From assembly GCA_913061415.1 (NCBI GenBank), contig CAJXUD010000002.1, positions 248,001 through 312,000 on the forward strand: a stretch of 64,000 nucleotides of DNA, in the 5' to 3' direction. Positions within the stretch are counted from its first letter, which is position 1. Every line of letters starts with the position of its first letter. Made by a program: the position numbers and the translations under genes. This DNA comes from an uncultured Oleispira sp. GTDB taxonomy: Bacteria; Pseudomonadota; Gammaproteobacteria; Pseudomonadales; Oceanobacteraceae. A model generated the notes under the pieces. It did no database searches and was not told the DNA's origin. It saw nothing but the letters and a program-made list of their open reading frames with translations. Shown piece by piece: positions 28,498-36,197 of this stretch.

Positions 28498-29532
28498 ATG
28501 AGAGATACAAAGCCTTTATTAATGGTATCTAACTTCCCGCCATTAACGCGCGCAAAACTAGAAATCCTGCAAATTAACTTAGGTTATACCTGCAACCTTA
28601 GTTGCACCCACTGCCATGTAAATGCAGGGCCTAAGCGTACCGAGCAGATGGATAAAGCCAATATCGATTTAGTGATTGAAATCTTAAAGCAACACCAGGT
28701 ATCCACATTAGATTTAACCGGTGGTGCGCCAGAGATGATGCCGCACTTTCGCTATTTGGTTAAAGCCGCGCGCGAGCTGGGCGTAACCGTGATTGATCGC
28801 TGTAACCTAACGATTCTGAATGAACCCGGACAAGAAGACCTTGCTCAATTTTTAGCCGACCATCAAGTCGAGGTCGTTGCTTCACTCCCCTGCTATAGCG
28901 AACAAAATGTCGACGCCCAGCGAGGCAAAGGGGTATTTGAATCCAGTATTGAAGGCTTACACAAGCTGAATAAACTCGGCTATGGTATGGAAGGTTCTAG
29001 CTTATCTCTTAACCTTGTTTATAACCCTGGCGGTGCGTTTTTGCCCCCTGGCCAAGTTGAGTTAGAGGCTTCTTATAAAGAGAAACTTGGCAATGAACAC
29101 GACATTCATTTTAATAATTTATTCACCATTACTAATATGCCGATCTCACGATTTGGAGCCGTATTATTAGCTCAGGGTGAATTTTATGATTACATGAACT
29201 TGCTCAAAGACAGTTACTCCCCAGCAAACTTAGCCGGCGTGATGTGCTTGAATACCGTGAGTGTAGACTGGTTAGGCAATCTTTATGATTGTGATTTTAA
29301 TCAGATGTTAGAAATCCCAATATCAGCTCACCTAAGCCACACTCAATTACAAGATCAAGCACAAGATCAAGCACAAGAGACAAAAACAAAAACAAAGACG
29401 ACCGAACACCGCTATCATCTTCGTGATTTATTAACCTCTGATCTAAATGGCTTCCCCATTAAAGTAGCAGACCATTGTTATGGCTGCACAGCAGGCCAAG
29501 GCAGCAGCTGTGGCGGCGCTTTAGATGACTGA
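28498..29532 (+). CDS. arsS: Arsenosugar biosynthesis radical SAM protein ArsS
   Basis: A radical SAM enzyme of about 344 residues. In arsenosugar formation it is thought to transfer a 5'-deoxyadenosyl group to dimethylarsenite. The cluster-binding CxxxCxxC is TCNLSCTHC (Cys32, Cys36, Cys39 from this start), followed by HVNAGPKR and DLTGGAPEM, both diagnostic. The C-terminal DUF3641-type domain ends CYGCTAGQGSSCGGALDD with Cys at positions that are selenocysteine in some relatives. I choose ATG 28498 because the upstream TTG at 28453 would add a hydrophobic stretch not seen in the family. A low-complexity Gln/Asp/Lys/Thr insert lies at about 280-300 (QDQAQDQAQ). The next gene overlaps it by 8 bases. 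Confidence 0.92.
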   Translation: MRDTKPLLMVSNFPPLTRAKLEILQINLGYTCNLSCTHCHVNAGPKRTEQMDKANIDLVIEILKQHQVSTLDLTGGAPEMMPHFRYLVKAARELGVTVIDRCNLTILNEPGQEDLAQFLADHQVEVVASLPCYSEQNVDAQRGKGVFESSIEGLHKLNKLGYGMEGSSLSLNLVYNPGGAFLPPGQVELEASYKEKLGNEHDIHFNNLFTITNMPISRFGAVLLAQGEFYDYMNLLKDSYSPANLAGVMCLNTVSVDWLGNLYDCDFNQMLEIPISAHLSHTQLQDQAQDQAQETKTKTKTTEHRYHLRDLLTSDLNGFPIKVADHCYGCTAGQGSSCGGALDD

Positions 29533-30274
29533 TCGACCAAATCATAAGGCAGCGCCTCTTAATACGCTAGGCATCGTTGTGCCAGTGTATAACGAAGGGG
29601 ATGCACTGCTGCCTTGGTTAAAAGAAGTGGCGAGTTACCTAAAAAAAGGCGATCAACTCGTGATTGTGGATGCCAGCGATTCGAGCACCAAAAACAATGC
29701 GCTAAAAAGCACCATCGAATCTTATGACCAACTTCACTATTTAACCTCTGAAAAAGGCCGCGCCTTACAAATGAATGCCGGCGCAGCATTTTTGTGTAAG
29801 CCCTTAGATGAAAAATTCAGACCAGATTTATTATGGTTTTTACACAGCGACAGTGGCTTATCAAGCGATCACCTACACTATTTACGCGCCTTAAAACCAA
29901 CCTCAATGTGGGGACGTTTTGATGTACGATTAAGTCCAAACATTTTCCCTTTTGCTATTATCTCAGCCTTTATCAATACACGATCTCGACTTACTCAAGT
30001 GATGACGGGAGATCAGGGTATTTTTATTCGTACCGATATTTTTAAACGCATCAAAGGTTATGCAGAAATTCCATTAATGGAAGATGTAGAAATCTCGAAA
30101 CGGCTTAGAAAATTAGCAAAAGCCGATTGTGATGGGCCGATTATAAAAACCAGTGCACGGCGCTGGCAACAATACGGTTGGTTAAAAACAGTTCTGCTTA
30201 TGTGGCAGTTAAGATTATTGTATTGGCTGGGCATATCGCCCGACACGTTAGTAAAAAAATATTATGGAAAATAA
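29525..30274 (+). CDS. Arsenosugar-type family 2 glycosyltransferase (TIGR04283-like)
   Basis: A 249-residue GT-A glycosyltransferase. The N-terminal LGIVVPVYNEGDALLPWL is the nucleotide-sugar binding start, followed by DQLVIVDASDSSTKN. LWFLHSDSGLSSDHL stands in place of the DxD region. It ends with a hydrophobic WLKTVLLMWQLRLLYWLGISPDTLVKKYYG, typical of the TIGR04283 group. These proteins are recurrent partners of arsS and of the TIGR04282 gene. Its ATG overlaps the arsS end by 8 bases, and the next gene overlaps its end by 11, so the three are one translationally coupled operon. The acceptor is presumed to be an arsenical or related small molecule. Confidence 0.87.
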   Translation: MTDRPNHKAAPLNTLGIVVPVYNEGDALLPWLKEVASYLKKGDQLVIVDASDSSTKNNALKSTIESYDQLHYLTSEKGRALQMNAGAAFLCKPLDEKFRPDLLWFLHSDSGLSSDHLHYLRALKPTSMWGRFDVRLSPNIFPFAIISAFINTRSRLTQVMTGDQGIFIRTDIFKRIKGYAEIPLMEDVEISKRLRKLAKADCDGPIIKTSARRWQQYGWLKTVLLMWQLRLLYWLGISPDTLVKKYYGK

Positions 30275-30911
30275 AGCGATCGAATGGATTGTATTATCCA
30301 AGGCGCCTATTCCCGGTTTGGTTAAAACACGCTTAATTCCTGAATTAGGTGAACACAATGCCTGTGATATCTATGGTCAACTACTCACTCGCTTAGAGAA
30401 TACATTGCGAGAACTGAGGTCGACTAAAAAAACCCACATTGCATTATGGATAGCAGGAGACTGTGAGCATGAAGCCTTCAGGTCGTGGGCAGACATCGCG
30501 ACCGTTTATAAACAACCAGCGCCAGATGACGTATCTAGCATTGATTTAGGCGACATTGGTTTAGGCGTGCGAATGGCTATCGCAGTAAAATCTGCATTAT
30601 CTCGTGGCCGCATTCCGATTTTGGTTGGGGTAGATGTCCCTAATTTAGATACACCTTACTTAAGCGATTGCCTACAGCAATTAGAGAGTCATGATTTGGT
30701 AATCAGCCCGGCAGAAGACGGTGGTTATGGACTACTAGGTATGAAACAGTTTTATACTGAACTGTTTGAAAATAAACTCTGGGGAACTGATTCGGTATTT
30801 GCCGAAACTCAGCGTGATATACAAAGTTTAGAGATATCAGCTAAATACCTTCCGCAAGTTTGGGATGTGGATGAGCCTGAGGATGTTGCGCGCTGGCTTA
30901 CTGAGAAATAA
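30264..30911 (+). CDS. Arsenosugar-type glycosyltransferase (TIGR04282, DUF2064 family)
   Basis: A 215-residue protein with the DUF2064/TIGR04282 signatures: VLSKAPIPGLVKTRLIPELG at the start, VGVDVPNLDTPYL for the nucleotide site, and VISPAEDGGYGLLGMKQF with WGTDSVFAETQ. The fold resembles nucleotidyl or glycosyl transferases of the GT-A group. It is the third gene of the arsS operon. No arsM (arsenite methyltransferase) or ars efflux gene lies in the window, so the methylated substrate must come from elsewhere or from outside the cell. Function is inferred from gene context across the family. Confidence 0.87.
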   Translation: MENKAIEWIVLSKAPIPGLVKTRLIPELGEHNACDIYGQLLTRLENTLRELRSTKKTHIALWIAGDCEHEAFRSWADIATVYKQPAPDDVSSIDLGDIGLGVRMAIAVKSALSRGRIPILVGVDVPNLDTPYLSDCLQQLESHDLVISPAEDGGYGLLGMKQFYTELFENKLWGTDSVFAETQRDIQSLEISAKYLPQVWDVDEPEDVARWLTEK

Positions 30912-31031
30912 GCCAAGGAAGCACATACAATATGCCGCGATACTTATTTCATATTCAATAAGATTCTCATGCCCTCCGCTCATCTGTTATTATCTCATCT
31001 ATTAGTATCGTATTTATATCACTCACTAAAA

Positions 31032-31056
31032 TGTGGGTCGCGGCTTTAGCCCGACA
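31032..31056. repeat. REP-like palindrome (GGTCG...CGACA family)
   Basis: TGTGGGTCG-CGGCTTTAGCC-CGACA. It shares its head and tail with copies at 43910-43933, 43954-43978 and 61130-61152 (reverse strand). It overlaps the last codons of the gene ending at 31046. Confidence 0.65.
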
Positions 31057-31669
31057 TTGTTGCTCCAACCTTACACCACTTCTTACGAGACTTTGACTGC
31101 CGCTTTATTTTTCCGGCTTTTATCAGCTTATTGATCGCTTTGGTAAACTCTGGCTTAGATAGCCCCAATGCTATCTGCACATCGTATGGCTTAGAAGGTT
31201 GAGCAAAGCACTCCAATATCGAACTCTCCATACTCTGATTTTCAGCACCCTTTTTAGCGCACTTCTTATGAGTATTTTTCTTACCTGTATTCGCTTTACT
31301 AGCACTGTTTGATTTCGCCTTTTTGTTTGCTACAGGATACGAAGAGAACGCCTTAATGCCTGCTAACGAACATTGAGAATCAAGTGCCTTCAATAAGTCC
31401 TGATCTTTTGAGCAAAAAATAAAATTAATAGCGCCTTTTTCCTTATCTGACAACAGAGAAATTAACCTTGCTAAATGACCAACCATATAAAAATCAGCTT
31501 GATTCTTGCCTACGGGATACCCAGTAACACTAATATAAAAACGTTTCTCACATTCTGCTTGAATGCTCTCGTTATTACTAAATACAAAGACCTTATCTAA
31601 AACCGAAATATTTTTTCCTGTTAAAAAATCAATACCAACATTTTCGGCATCTACGTAATATATTTTCAC
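31046..31669 (-). CDS. NYN/PIN-like putative nuclease with C-terminal helix-turn-helix
   Basis: A 207-residue protein. The start MKIYYVDAENVGIDFL, the QADFYMVGHLARL motif and INFIFCSKDQDLLKAL carry the spaced acidic residues of PIN/NYN-type RNases (Asp7, Asp near 80, Asp near 108). A Lys/Ser/Asn linker follows. The C-terminal winged-helix-like part (ILECFAQPSKPYDVQIALGLSKPEFTKAINKL, described in part) could bind nucleic acid. Its last ~30 codons resemble the degenerate sequence at 43955-44040, and the stop codon lies within a REP-like palindrome. It is transcribed alone. The family assignment is by motif only; the cellular target is unknown. Confidence 0.65.
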   Translation of the reverse strand: MKIYYVDAENVGIDFLTGKNISVLDKVFVFSNNESIQAECEKRFYISVTGYPVGKNQADFYMVGHLARLISLLSDKEKGAINFIFCSKDQDLLKALDSQCSLAGIKAFSSYPVANKKAKSNSASKANTGKKNTHKKCAKKGAENQSMESSILECFAQPSKPYDVQIALGLSKPEFTKAINKLIKAGKIKRQSKSRKKWCKVGATMSG

Positions 31670-31835
31670 AAAACTCCCTCAATCGCAGCAACGATCCTAT
31701 AAACCTATGAACAACGGTTACTCCAGCGACTTATTAATTTATTATAGATCAATTACTTTTAAATAAGAGGAGCCACACAGAATAAACAATATCCGTGTAG
31801 CCCCAATAGCTTTAGCCATTTAGCCTAATAAATAG

Positions 31836-32189
31836 TTATCTAGCATTCTTAGTAAGATGCCAACCATCGGCATACCCACATTGATACGCAAACAACTTCT
31901 TGCCCTGCTCTTGAGCAATTATTTTGGCTCTTTGTACAGCTTCCGGTTTGTTTCGATAGAGTGCCTTTGCTTTTCCATTGCCACCGACGCAATGAAGACA
32001 TTTTGAGCTGGGGGTTTTACGATCTTTAGGAGATAAGTGCCACTTATCACAAACATCGCATTGATACGGCTCCATATCTTTCTCAAACATCATGCGGGCA
32101 TAATTAGCTGAATCTTCAGCTTCAACTTCTGAATCGTATTCAGTTAAAGGTTGGCCTGTTTGCTTACCAAAACATGTTGAACTTTTCAT
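31836..32189 (-). CDS. Small Cys-containing protein with duplicated YQC...WHL motif
   Basis: A 117-residue protein that I do not recognise. It contains two similar units. The first is MEPYQCDVCDKWHLSPKD (about 42-57), the second LFAYQCGYADGWHLTKNAR at the C-terminus; both are preceded by a helix with A..A..M/Q. A CLHC pair lies between them. The pattern suggests a small zinc-ribbon protein with an internal duplication, where the second unit lost one Cys pair. It is 11 bases after the DUF1399-like gene, so both belong to one transcript. Confidence 0.6.
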   Translation of the reverse strand: MKSSTCFGKQTGQPLTEYDSEVEAEDSANYARMMFEKDMEPYQCDVCDKWHLSPKDRKTPSSKCLHCVGGNGKAKALYRNKPEAVQRAKIIAQEQGKKLFAYQCGYADGWHLTKNAR

Positions 32190-32200
32190 AATTAAACCCC

Positions 32201-32737
32201 TTATTTACACGCACCAGATGAACGACAAGCACACTCACTAGGAACATGGCAGGCATGATCTTGGCAACGAGAAGCCACCTCGCCTAACGGTGAAGAGCCA
32301 GGGTAGGCACCAAAGTGTTCTTCATACAGCGCTTGGGTTTCTTTAAAAGCAGATTGAAGATTGCGGTAATCTTCTTTGCCATAAATACCAAAATACGGGA
32401 AATGGTCGATGAACTTACCAAACACCTTATCGCAATCTTCACGATACGCCTTAGTGTCCAAGATGTGGGCATGCCATATTTTATCCACCAGTTTGCTAGG
32501 CACTAGAGCAATACCGGGATAACACAGCTTAAGACTTAAAAAGCGACGGTATTCTTGCTCGCCTAAAGCCCACTCATGCGCTGTCATCTCAGCCTCATTA
32601 CTGGCCGTATATTTATGGCGTAGGCGCGTGAAGTCTAAAGCGGCTACCGCTGGCTCTAGGCCTTTACCTGCAAACAAGGCCGTAACCGACGGTAGGTTAT
32701 GTGAAACTAACTGGGTAGGTATATTATGTGACATCAA
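32201..32737 (-). CDS. Glycine-rich domain (GRDP/DUF1399)-like protein
   Basis: A 178-residue protein. RFLSLKLCYPGIALVPSKLVDKIWHAHILDTKAYREDC and FIDHFPYFGIYGKEDYRNLQSAFKET (described in part) match the DUF1399/GRDP domain known from plant glycine-rich domain proteins and some bacteria; the conserved core is the DxxWHxHxLDTxxYxxDC run. The C-terminal tail is Cys-rich (CQDHACHVPSECACRSSGACK, shortened here) with six Cys in 24 residues, suggesting metal binding. It is followed after 11 bases by the 117-residue Cys/Trp protein. No function is known for bacterial members. Confidence 0.75.
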   Translation of the reverse strand: MMSHNIPTQLVSHNLPSVTALFAGKGLEPAVAALDFTRLRHKYTASNEAEMTAHEWALGEQEYRRFLSLKLCYPGIALVPSKLVDKIWHAHILDTKAYREDCDKVFGKFIDHFPYFGIYGKEDYRNLQSAFKETQALYEEHFGAYPGSSPLGEVASRCQDHACHVPSECACRSSGACK

Positions 32738-32818
32738 ACTAACTCCTCTATTAATGGGAAAGCTAGTCTGATTTAGTGGAATCCACTAAAAAGGGTTTTC
32801 TGAGTTATTTCAAAAAAA

Positions 32819-33490
32819 TCATCGTTTGAAGATATCCAACATATTATCGAACGCTTTGGCGTCGTTATAGCGGCTTTCAATCATGCTTTTGTATTTAGCA
32901 GCCGTTCCTGTGACCTCATTAAGCGTCTGAGCAATATCATAAGCACGCTCTAACTCTTGCGCATCATCAGAAAAATAACAATCCATCATGATCATCACAT
33001 CTTTAGCACACGCACCTTCATGATTTAAGGCAAATACAACGCTCATTTCCTTCAATTGAGGAAGTTCAATAAAGGGATTACTCAATTTTTGATCATTAAA
33101 AGCAAAGTCAGTCTGCAATTCACCAAGAAAGCGCTTGAGTGCCTCAAAATCAAATTGCACACCAGCGACTTCTGTACGATTACCAATCGCTTCGATTAAA
33201 TACTGAACCTGATCTTTACGTTTTTTTGGTTTTTCCACAATACCTTTGATGCTCGCAGGCTTTGGAAAAAAACCTTGTAAGATGATCACATTATGTAAAA
33301 AGTCGAACTGATCTACCGTATAAGCTCGTTTATCATTCCCCCCTATTGGTGATGGAATACGCTTAGGCCTTAAAACACCTTTACCATCTTCTTTACCTTC
33401 CAAAGTAGCAATACTGTCTTTTAACTTTTTATAATGGCTCAGTTCTATATTGAAAAGCTTTCTCATTACCTCTGAAATAGAGTATTCCAT
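32819..33490 (-). CDS. Unknown protein coupled to the hsdS operon, possible HTH
   Basis: A 223-residue soluble protein that I do not recognise. The N-terminus YSISEVMRKLFNIELSHYKKL followed by RAYTVDQFDFLHNVIIL resembles a MerR-like winged-helix reading head, with RPKRIPSPIGGNDKR as a basic wing. The rest is helical and charged. Its ATG lies one base after the stop of the secreted protein gene (TAATATG), so translation is coupled to it. It is the last gene of the series that begins with the type I restriction genes. A regulator or a partner of the membrane proteins upstream are both possible. Confidence 0.6.
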   Translation of the reverse strand: MEYSISEVMRKLFNIELSHYKKLKDSIATLEGKEDGKGVLRPKRIPSPIGGNDKRAYTVDQFDFLHNVIILQGFFPKPASIKGIVEKPKKRKDQVQYLIEAIGNRTEVAGVQFDFEALKRFLGELQTDFAFNDQKLSNPFIELPQLKEMSVVFALNHEGACAKDVMIMMDCYFSDDAQELERAYDIAQTLNEVTGTAAKYKSMIESRYNDAKAFDNMLDIFKR

Positions 33491-33491
33491 A

Positions 33492-33836
33492 TTAACGGCC
33501 GCAAGCGGCTGAGAGTAACTTACTCAAACTACGATAGCGATCCATAAAAGGCTCTTGTGCCGAAATAAAGCTTGCTTGATCATACCAATCATAAGACAAA
33601 CAGCCCGAACGTCTCCCACGGGTTTCAAGTATTCCTTTACAGTAACCAGCGCCAAAAGAATCTGCGTTCGATGCCATTTTATCGGCTAAAAATGCTTTTT
33701 CAGTACGATTGTCATAGATTTTAACCAATGAACTACAGCCTTTTACAAATAGCTCTTCTTCTGCATTAAGGGAATAAGAATTAACAGAAAAAGACACCAA
33801 GCTCATTATTATTAGTGACTTAAAATTTAACTTCAT
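33492..33836 (-). CDS. Small secreted protein coupled to the hsdS operon
   Basis: A 114-residue exported protein from the ATG at 33836, with GGGA 7 bases upstream; the longer frame to 33875 lacks a binding site. It has a signal peptide MKLNFKSLIIMSLVSFSVNSYS and a mature part with four Cys (GCSS, GAGYCKG, GCLSYDW, SAACGR) that could form two disulfides. The motif GAGYCKGILE resembles the Rap1a/Tai-like GYCxG pattern of small secreted proteins, which is weak support for an immunity-like fold. It overlaps the 4-TM gene by 17 bases. Confidence 0.6.
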   Translation of the reverse strand: MKLNFKSLIIMSLVSFSVNSYSLNAEEELFVKGCSSLVKIYDNRTEKAFLADKMASNADSFGAGYCKGILETRGRRSGCLSYDWYDQASFISAQEPFMDRYRSLSKLLSAACGR

Positions 33837-34503
33837 TTTCATTTCCCTTTGTTGATTCTGCTGATTCATACTCATTATTCTTAACTTGCACTGTTTCTGA
33901 GCTCTTTAATTCTGAACTATTTAATTCTGAGCCATTTAATTCTGAGCTATTTAATTCTGAATCAACCCTCCCTGAATCATTGGTTTTTACTTCTGTGGTT
34001 TCTAAAATTGTATTATTTTTCTCAATATTATTTTTCTCAATAGGTACTGAGAAGTAAAAAATAAAAATCCAAAACGCCATTGAAGTAAGATCTATTAAAT
34101 AATCAGCGGTAAAAAATGTTCTCATAAACCTATCCAATGACTCGCCTTCTGCGTAAACGCCAATAAATGCTAACGCACTTATAGCCAATAGAAAAACATT
34201 AACAATACCTGCATTAATAAACGTTTTAGCCATTGTTACAAAAAAAGATTGCGAATTTTTCTTCGTATACTTCCAATGACGCCAAATTAAACCTGCGATA
34301 ACAACAAAGAAGAAAAATTCAACGGTCGACACATCAGACAAACCCGCATTATTACCAAATATAAGTAAATACTGAAAGGCAAATGCTGAAGCCCCAACAA
34401 TAAATAAACATATTAACCAAACCCATTTAAACAACCCGCTAAAAATTTTGGTGAAAAATACATCAACCTTTTCTAAGATCGACGAGTTTACTTCCTGGTT
34501 CAT
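33820..34503 (-). CDS. Four-helix membrane protein with Ser/Glu/Leu/Asn repeat tail
   Basis: A 227-residue inner-membrane protein of unknown function with four predicted segments (about 20-45, 62-80, 95-115, 133-152). A long hydrophilic tail follows in which the pentapeptide SELNS is repeated four times, encoded by four near-identical 15-bp units at 33896-33955. Its ATG overlaps the hsdS stop (ATGA), and its own end overlaps the next gene, so it is firmly part of the restriction operon. It is not a known part of type I restriction systems. A membrane effector or surface-exclusion role is possible but unproven. Confidence 0.65.
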   Translation of the reverse strand: MNQEVNSSILEKVDVFFTKIFSGLFKWVWLICLFIVGASAFAFQYLLIFGNNAGLSDVSTVEFFFFVVIAGLIWRHWKYTKKNSQSFFVTMAKTFINAGIVNVFLLAISALAFIGVYAEGESLDRFMRTFFTADYLIDLTSMAFWIFIFYFSVPIEKNNIEKNNTILETTEVKTNDSGRVDSELNSSELNGSELNSSELKSSETVQVKNNEYESAESTKGNENEVKF

Positions 34504-36071
34504 TTACTAGTTCCTTTTTCTGATGATGCTGAAACAGCTGTTTTCTTTTTGGGTTTACTAATCTTTTTAAGCGCTTCACGCTCTGCTTTAATCTTGGCCA
34601 AAAGAAGCTCTGCGCTCCCGTTTTCTGGAGAGTCGCCTGAGATTAAATCAGGATTCTCTGCACGCCATTGGGCGGTGAGTTCACCGCGGAAGGCTTTAGC
34701 TAAGATAGATTGAGTGAGATTGTTTACACGCCCTTGGGCGTTTTTCACTTGCTGTTCTACTTGATCGGCGAAGGCGAATAGTTCTTTTACTCGGTGGACG
34801 ATTTCGTTTTGCTCTTCGGTCGCAGGGAGTGAGAACTCAACATCTTTTATATTTTGTAGATTCAAGCCTGGCTTACCGCCACCATAAGCCATATCTGTTA
34901 GCTGCTTTCTTCCTGCATTACCTGCTTTCAACACCAACTCGATAAAATTGGCTGATGTGGTGTCTTTCAATCGAATAAGCGCTACATGCTGACTAATATA
35001 AGCATCATTTAATTCTGTTTTAACACGAGCACACTTCGTGACATTAGCACCCGTAATTGTTACAAGTAGATCTCCCTTTTTAACCTTAGTACGTCGGCCT
35101 TCTGCTTTCTCAGGAAGACAAACATATGCTGCGTCAACAATATCTAACTCATCTTTATTGATGTCCTGCGAACGTATAAATAACGATCCTTCATCCGCAT
35201 AATATGCAGCCCACCCTCGCGAACCACTGGTTACATATTCAATCACTGTATTTATATTAACTGCACGCCAGACTGAAGGCGCTGAATGATGTTGCGTTAT
35301 ACCTGTGTAGGCATTATCCCCGCGCCATGCTTCTGTAAGCTTGCCACTCACCGCAGCAGCCAATACGCTTTGGCGGAAGGTTTTTAGGATTTTGGGAATG
35401 GCGTCGAGGCGGGTTTTGATGTTATCCACTTGTGCCAGTAGGGTGTCTAGGGTTTGGGCGATGACGGTTTGTTCGGCTAGAGGGGGGAGGGATATTTCAT
35501 GCGCCTTAATCAAGGCTTGAGAAATATTTGGTTGAGCTCCACCTTTTCCCTTTGCGATAAAAGCATCTTTTTCATTTTTCAAAAAATAATATAAATACTC
35601 TGTTGAAGTGACACTTTCAATTGGATTCCCAACGGCACAGGCTTGGTTTGTTGTTGCATCAATTCCTAAAATCGATGTTTTACCGATTGTTGCTCCATAC
35701 ATAGCCAACGCAACAGAACCTTTTGGAAAGTACTTAGCACTTGAATTTTTTACAGCTTCTTCTGTTATAAACTCCGTCGCGGCCGTAACATACCTTGGCC
35801 CTAAGTCTCCGGTTTTAACCCAAGGTATCTCCCCACTATAGTAATCAGCATTTTTTCTTGATGGTGTACCGCCTGACCCCCACATAGCAATATCTGCAAG
35901 AGTTGCTCTAACCCACCCTTCCGGTAGTCCATCATTAGCTTCGCTATTCTCAGCAATTTCAAGCAGGCTCGCTTCCACATCATTACCCAACGAATTTTCT
36001 AAACCGCCCAATACTTGCTCGGTATTTTCTAGTGTGGTGCTTAGGTTTTGCTGTGTTTTTTTCACGGTCAT
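34500..36071 (-). CDS. hsdS: Type I restriction-modification specificity subunit
   Basis: A 523-residue protein that determines the DNA recognition sequence of the type I complex (HsdR2M2S). Two target-recognition domains are visible. TRD1 starts LPEGWVRATLADIAMWGSGGTPSRKN and continues GEIPWVKTGDLG. TRD2 contains RGWAAYYADEGSLFIRSQDINKD and KKGDLLVTITGANVTKCA (split landmarks). Each is followed by a conserved helical spacer (LPPLAEQTVIAQTLDTLLAQVDNIK and LPATEEQNEIVHRVKELFAFADQVE). Its stop overlaps the following 4-TM gene by 4 bases. A REP-like cluster of about 100 bp separates it from the yhcG-like gene. The recognised sequence cannot be read from the protein. Confidence 0.93.
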   Translation of the reverse strand: MTVKKTQQNLSTTLENTEQVLGGLENSLGNDVEASLLEIAENSEANDGLPEGWVRATLADIAMWGSGGTPSRKNADYYSGEIPWVKTGDLGPRYVTAATEFITEEAVKNSSAKYFPKGSVALAMYGATIGKTSILGIDATTNQACAVGNPIESVTSTEYLYYFLKNEKDAFIAKGKGGAQPNISQALIKAHEISLPPLAEQTVIAQTLDTLLAQVDNIKTRLDAIPKILKTFRQSVLAAAVSGKLTEAWRGDNAYTGITQHHSAPSVWRAVNINTVIEYVTSGSRGWAAYYADEGSLFIRSQDINKDELDIVDAAYVCLPEKAEGRRTKVKKGDLLVTITGANVTKCARVKTELNDAYISQHVALIRLKDTTSANFIELVLKAGNAGRKQLTDMAYGGGKPGLNLQNIKDVEFSLPATEEQNEIVHRVKELFAFADQVEQQVKNAQGRVNNLTQSILAKAFRGELTAQWRAENPDLISGDSPENGSAELLLAKIKAEREALKKISKPKKKTAVSASSEKGTSK

Positions 36072-36101
36072 TATTTGATGCTCCGTGAGTGCGTATATTT
36101 A

Positions 36102-36170
36102 CCCTTCGGCTGCTTCGCGCTCAGGGTGAACGGTAATTTTATGTGCGTCGCCTGCAAGCAGCCTGCTACA
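36102..36170. repeat. Two REP-like palindromes between yhcG-like gene and hsdS
   Basis: 36102-36125 holds CCCTTCGGCTGCTTCGCGCTCAGGG-like sequence (arms CCCT/AGGG with GC-rich core). 36149-36170 holds CGCCTGCAAGCAGCCTGCTACA, which recurs with 5 changes at 46078-46099. Both are typical gammaproteobacterial REP-type elements and sit inside the operon. Confidence 0.55.
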
Positions 36171-36197
36171 AAAAAAGAATTCATTAAACTATCCAAA

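Noticed and set aside
28498-29532. ArsS as a selenoprotein
   Set aside because: The C-terminal motif uses ordinary Cys codons and there is no in-frame TGA before the stop.
33896-33955. Tandem 15-bp units as a CRISPR array
   Set aside because: Units are contiguous, in frame with a coding tail, and have no spacers.
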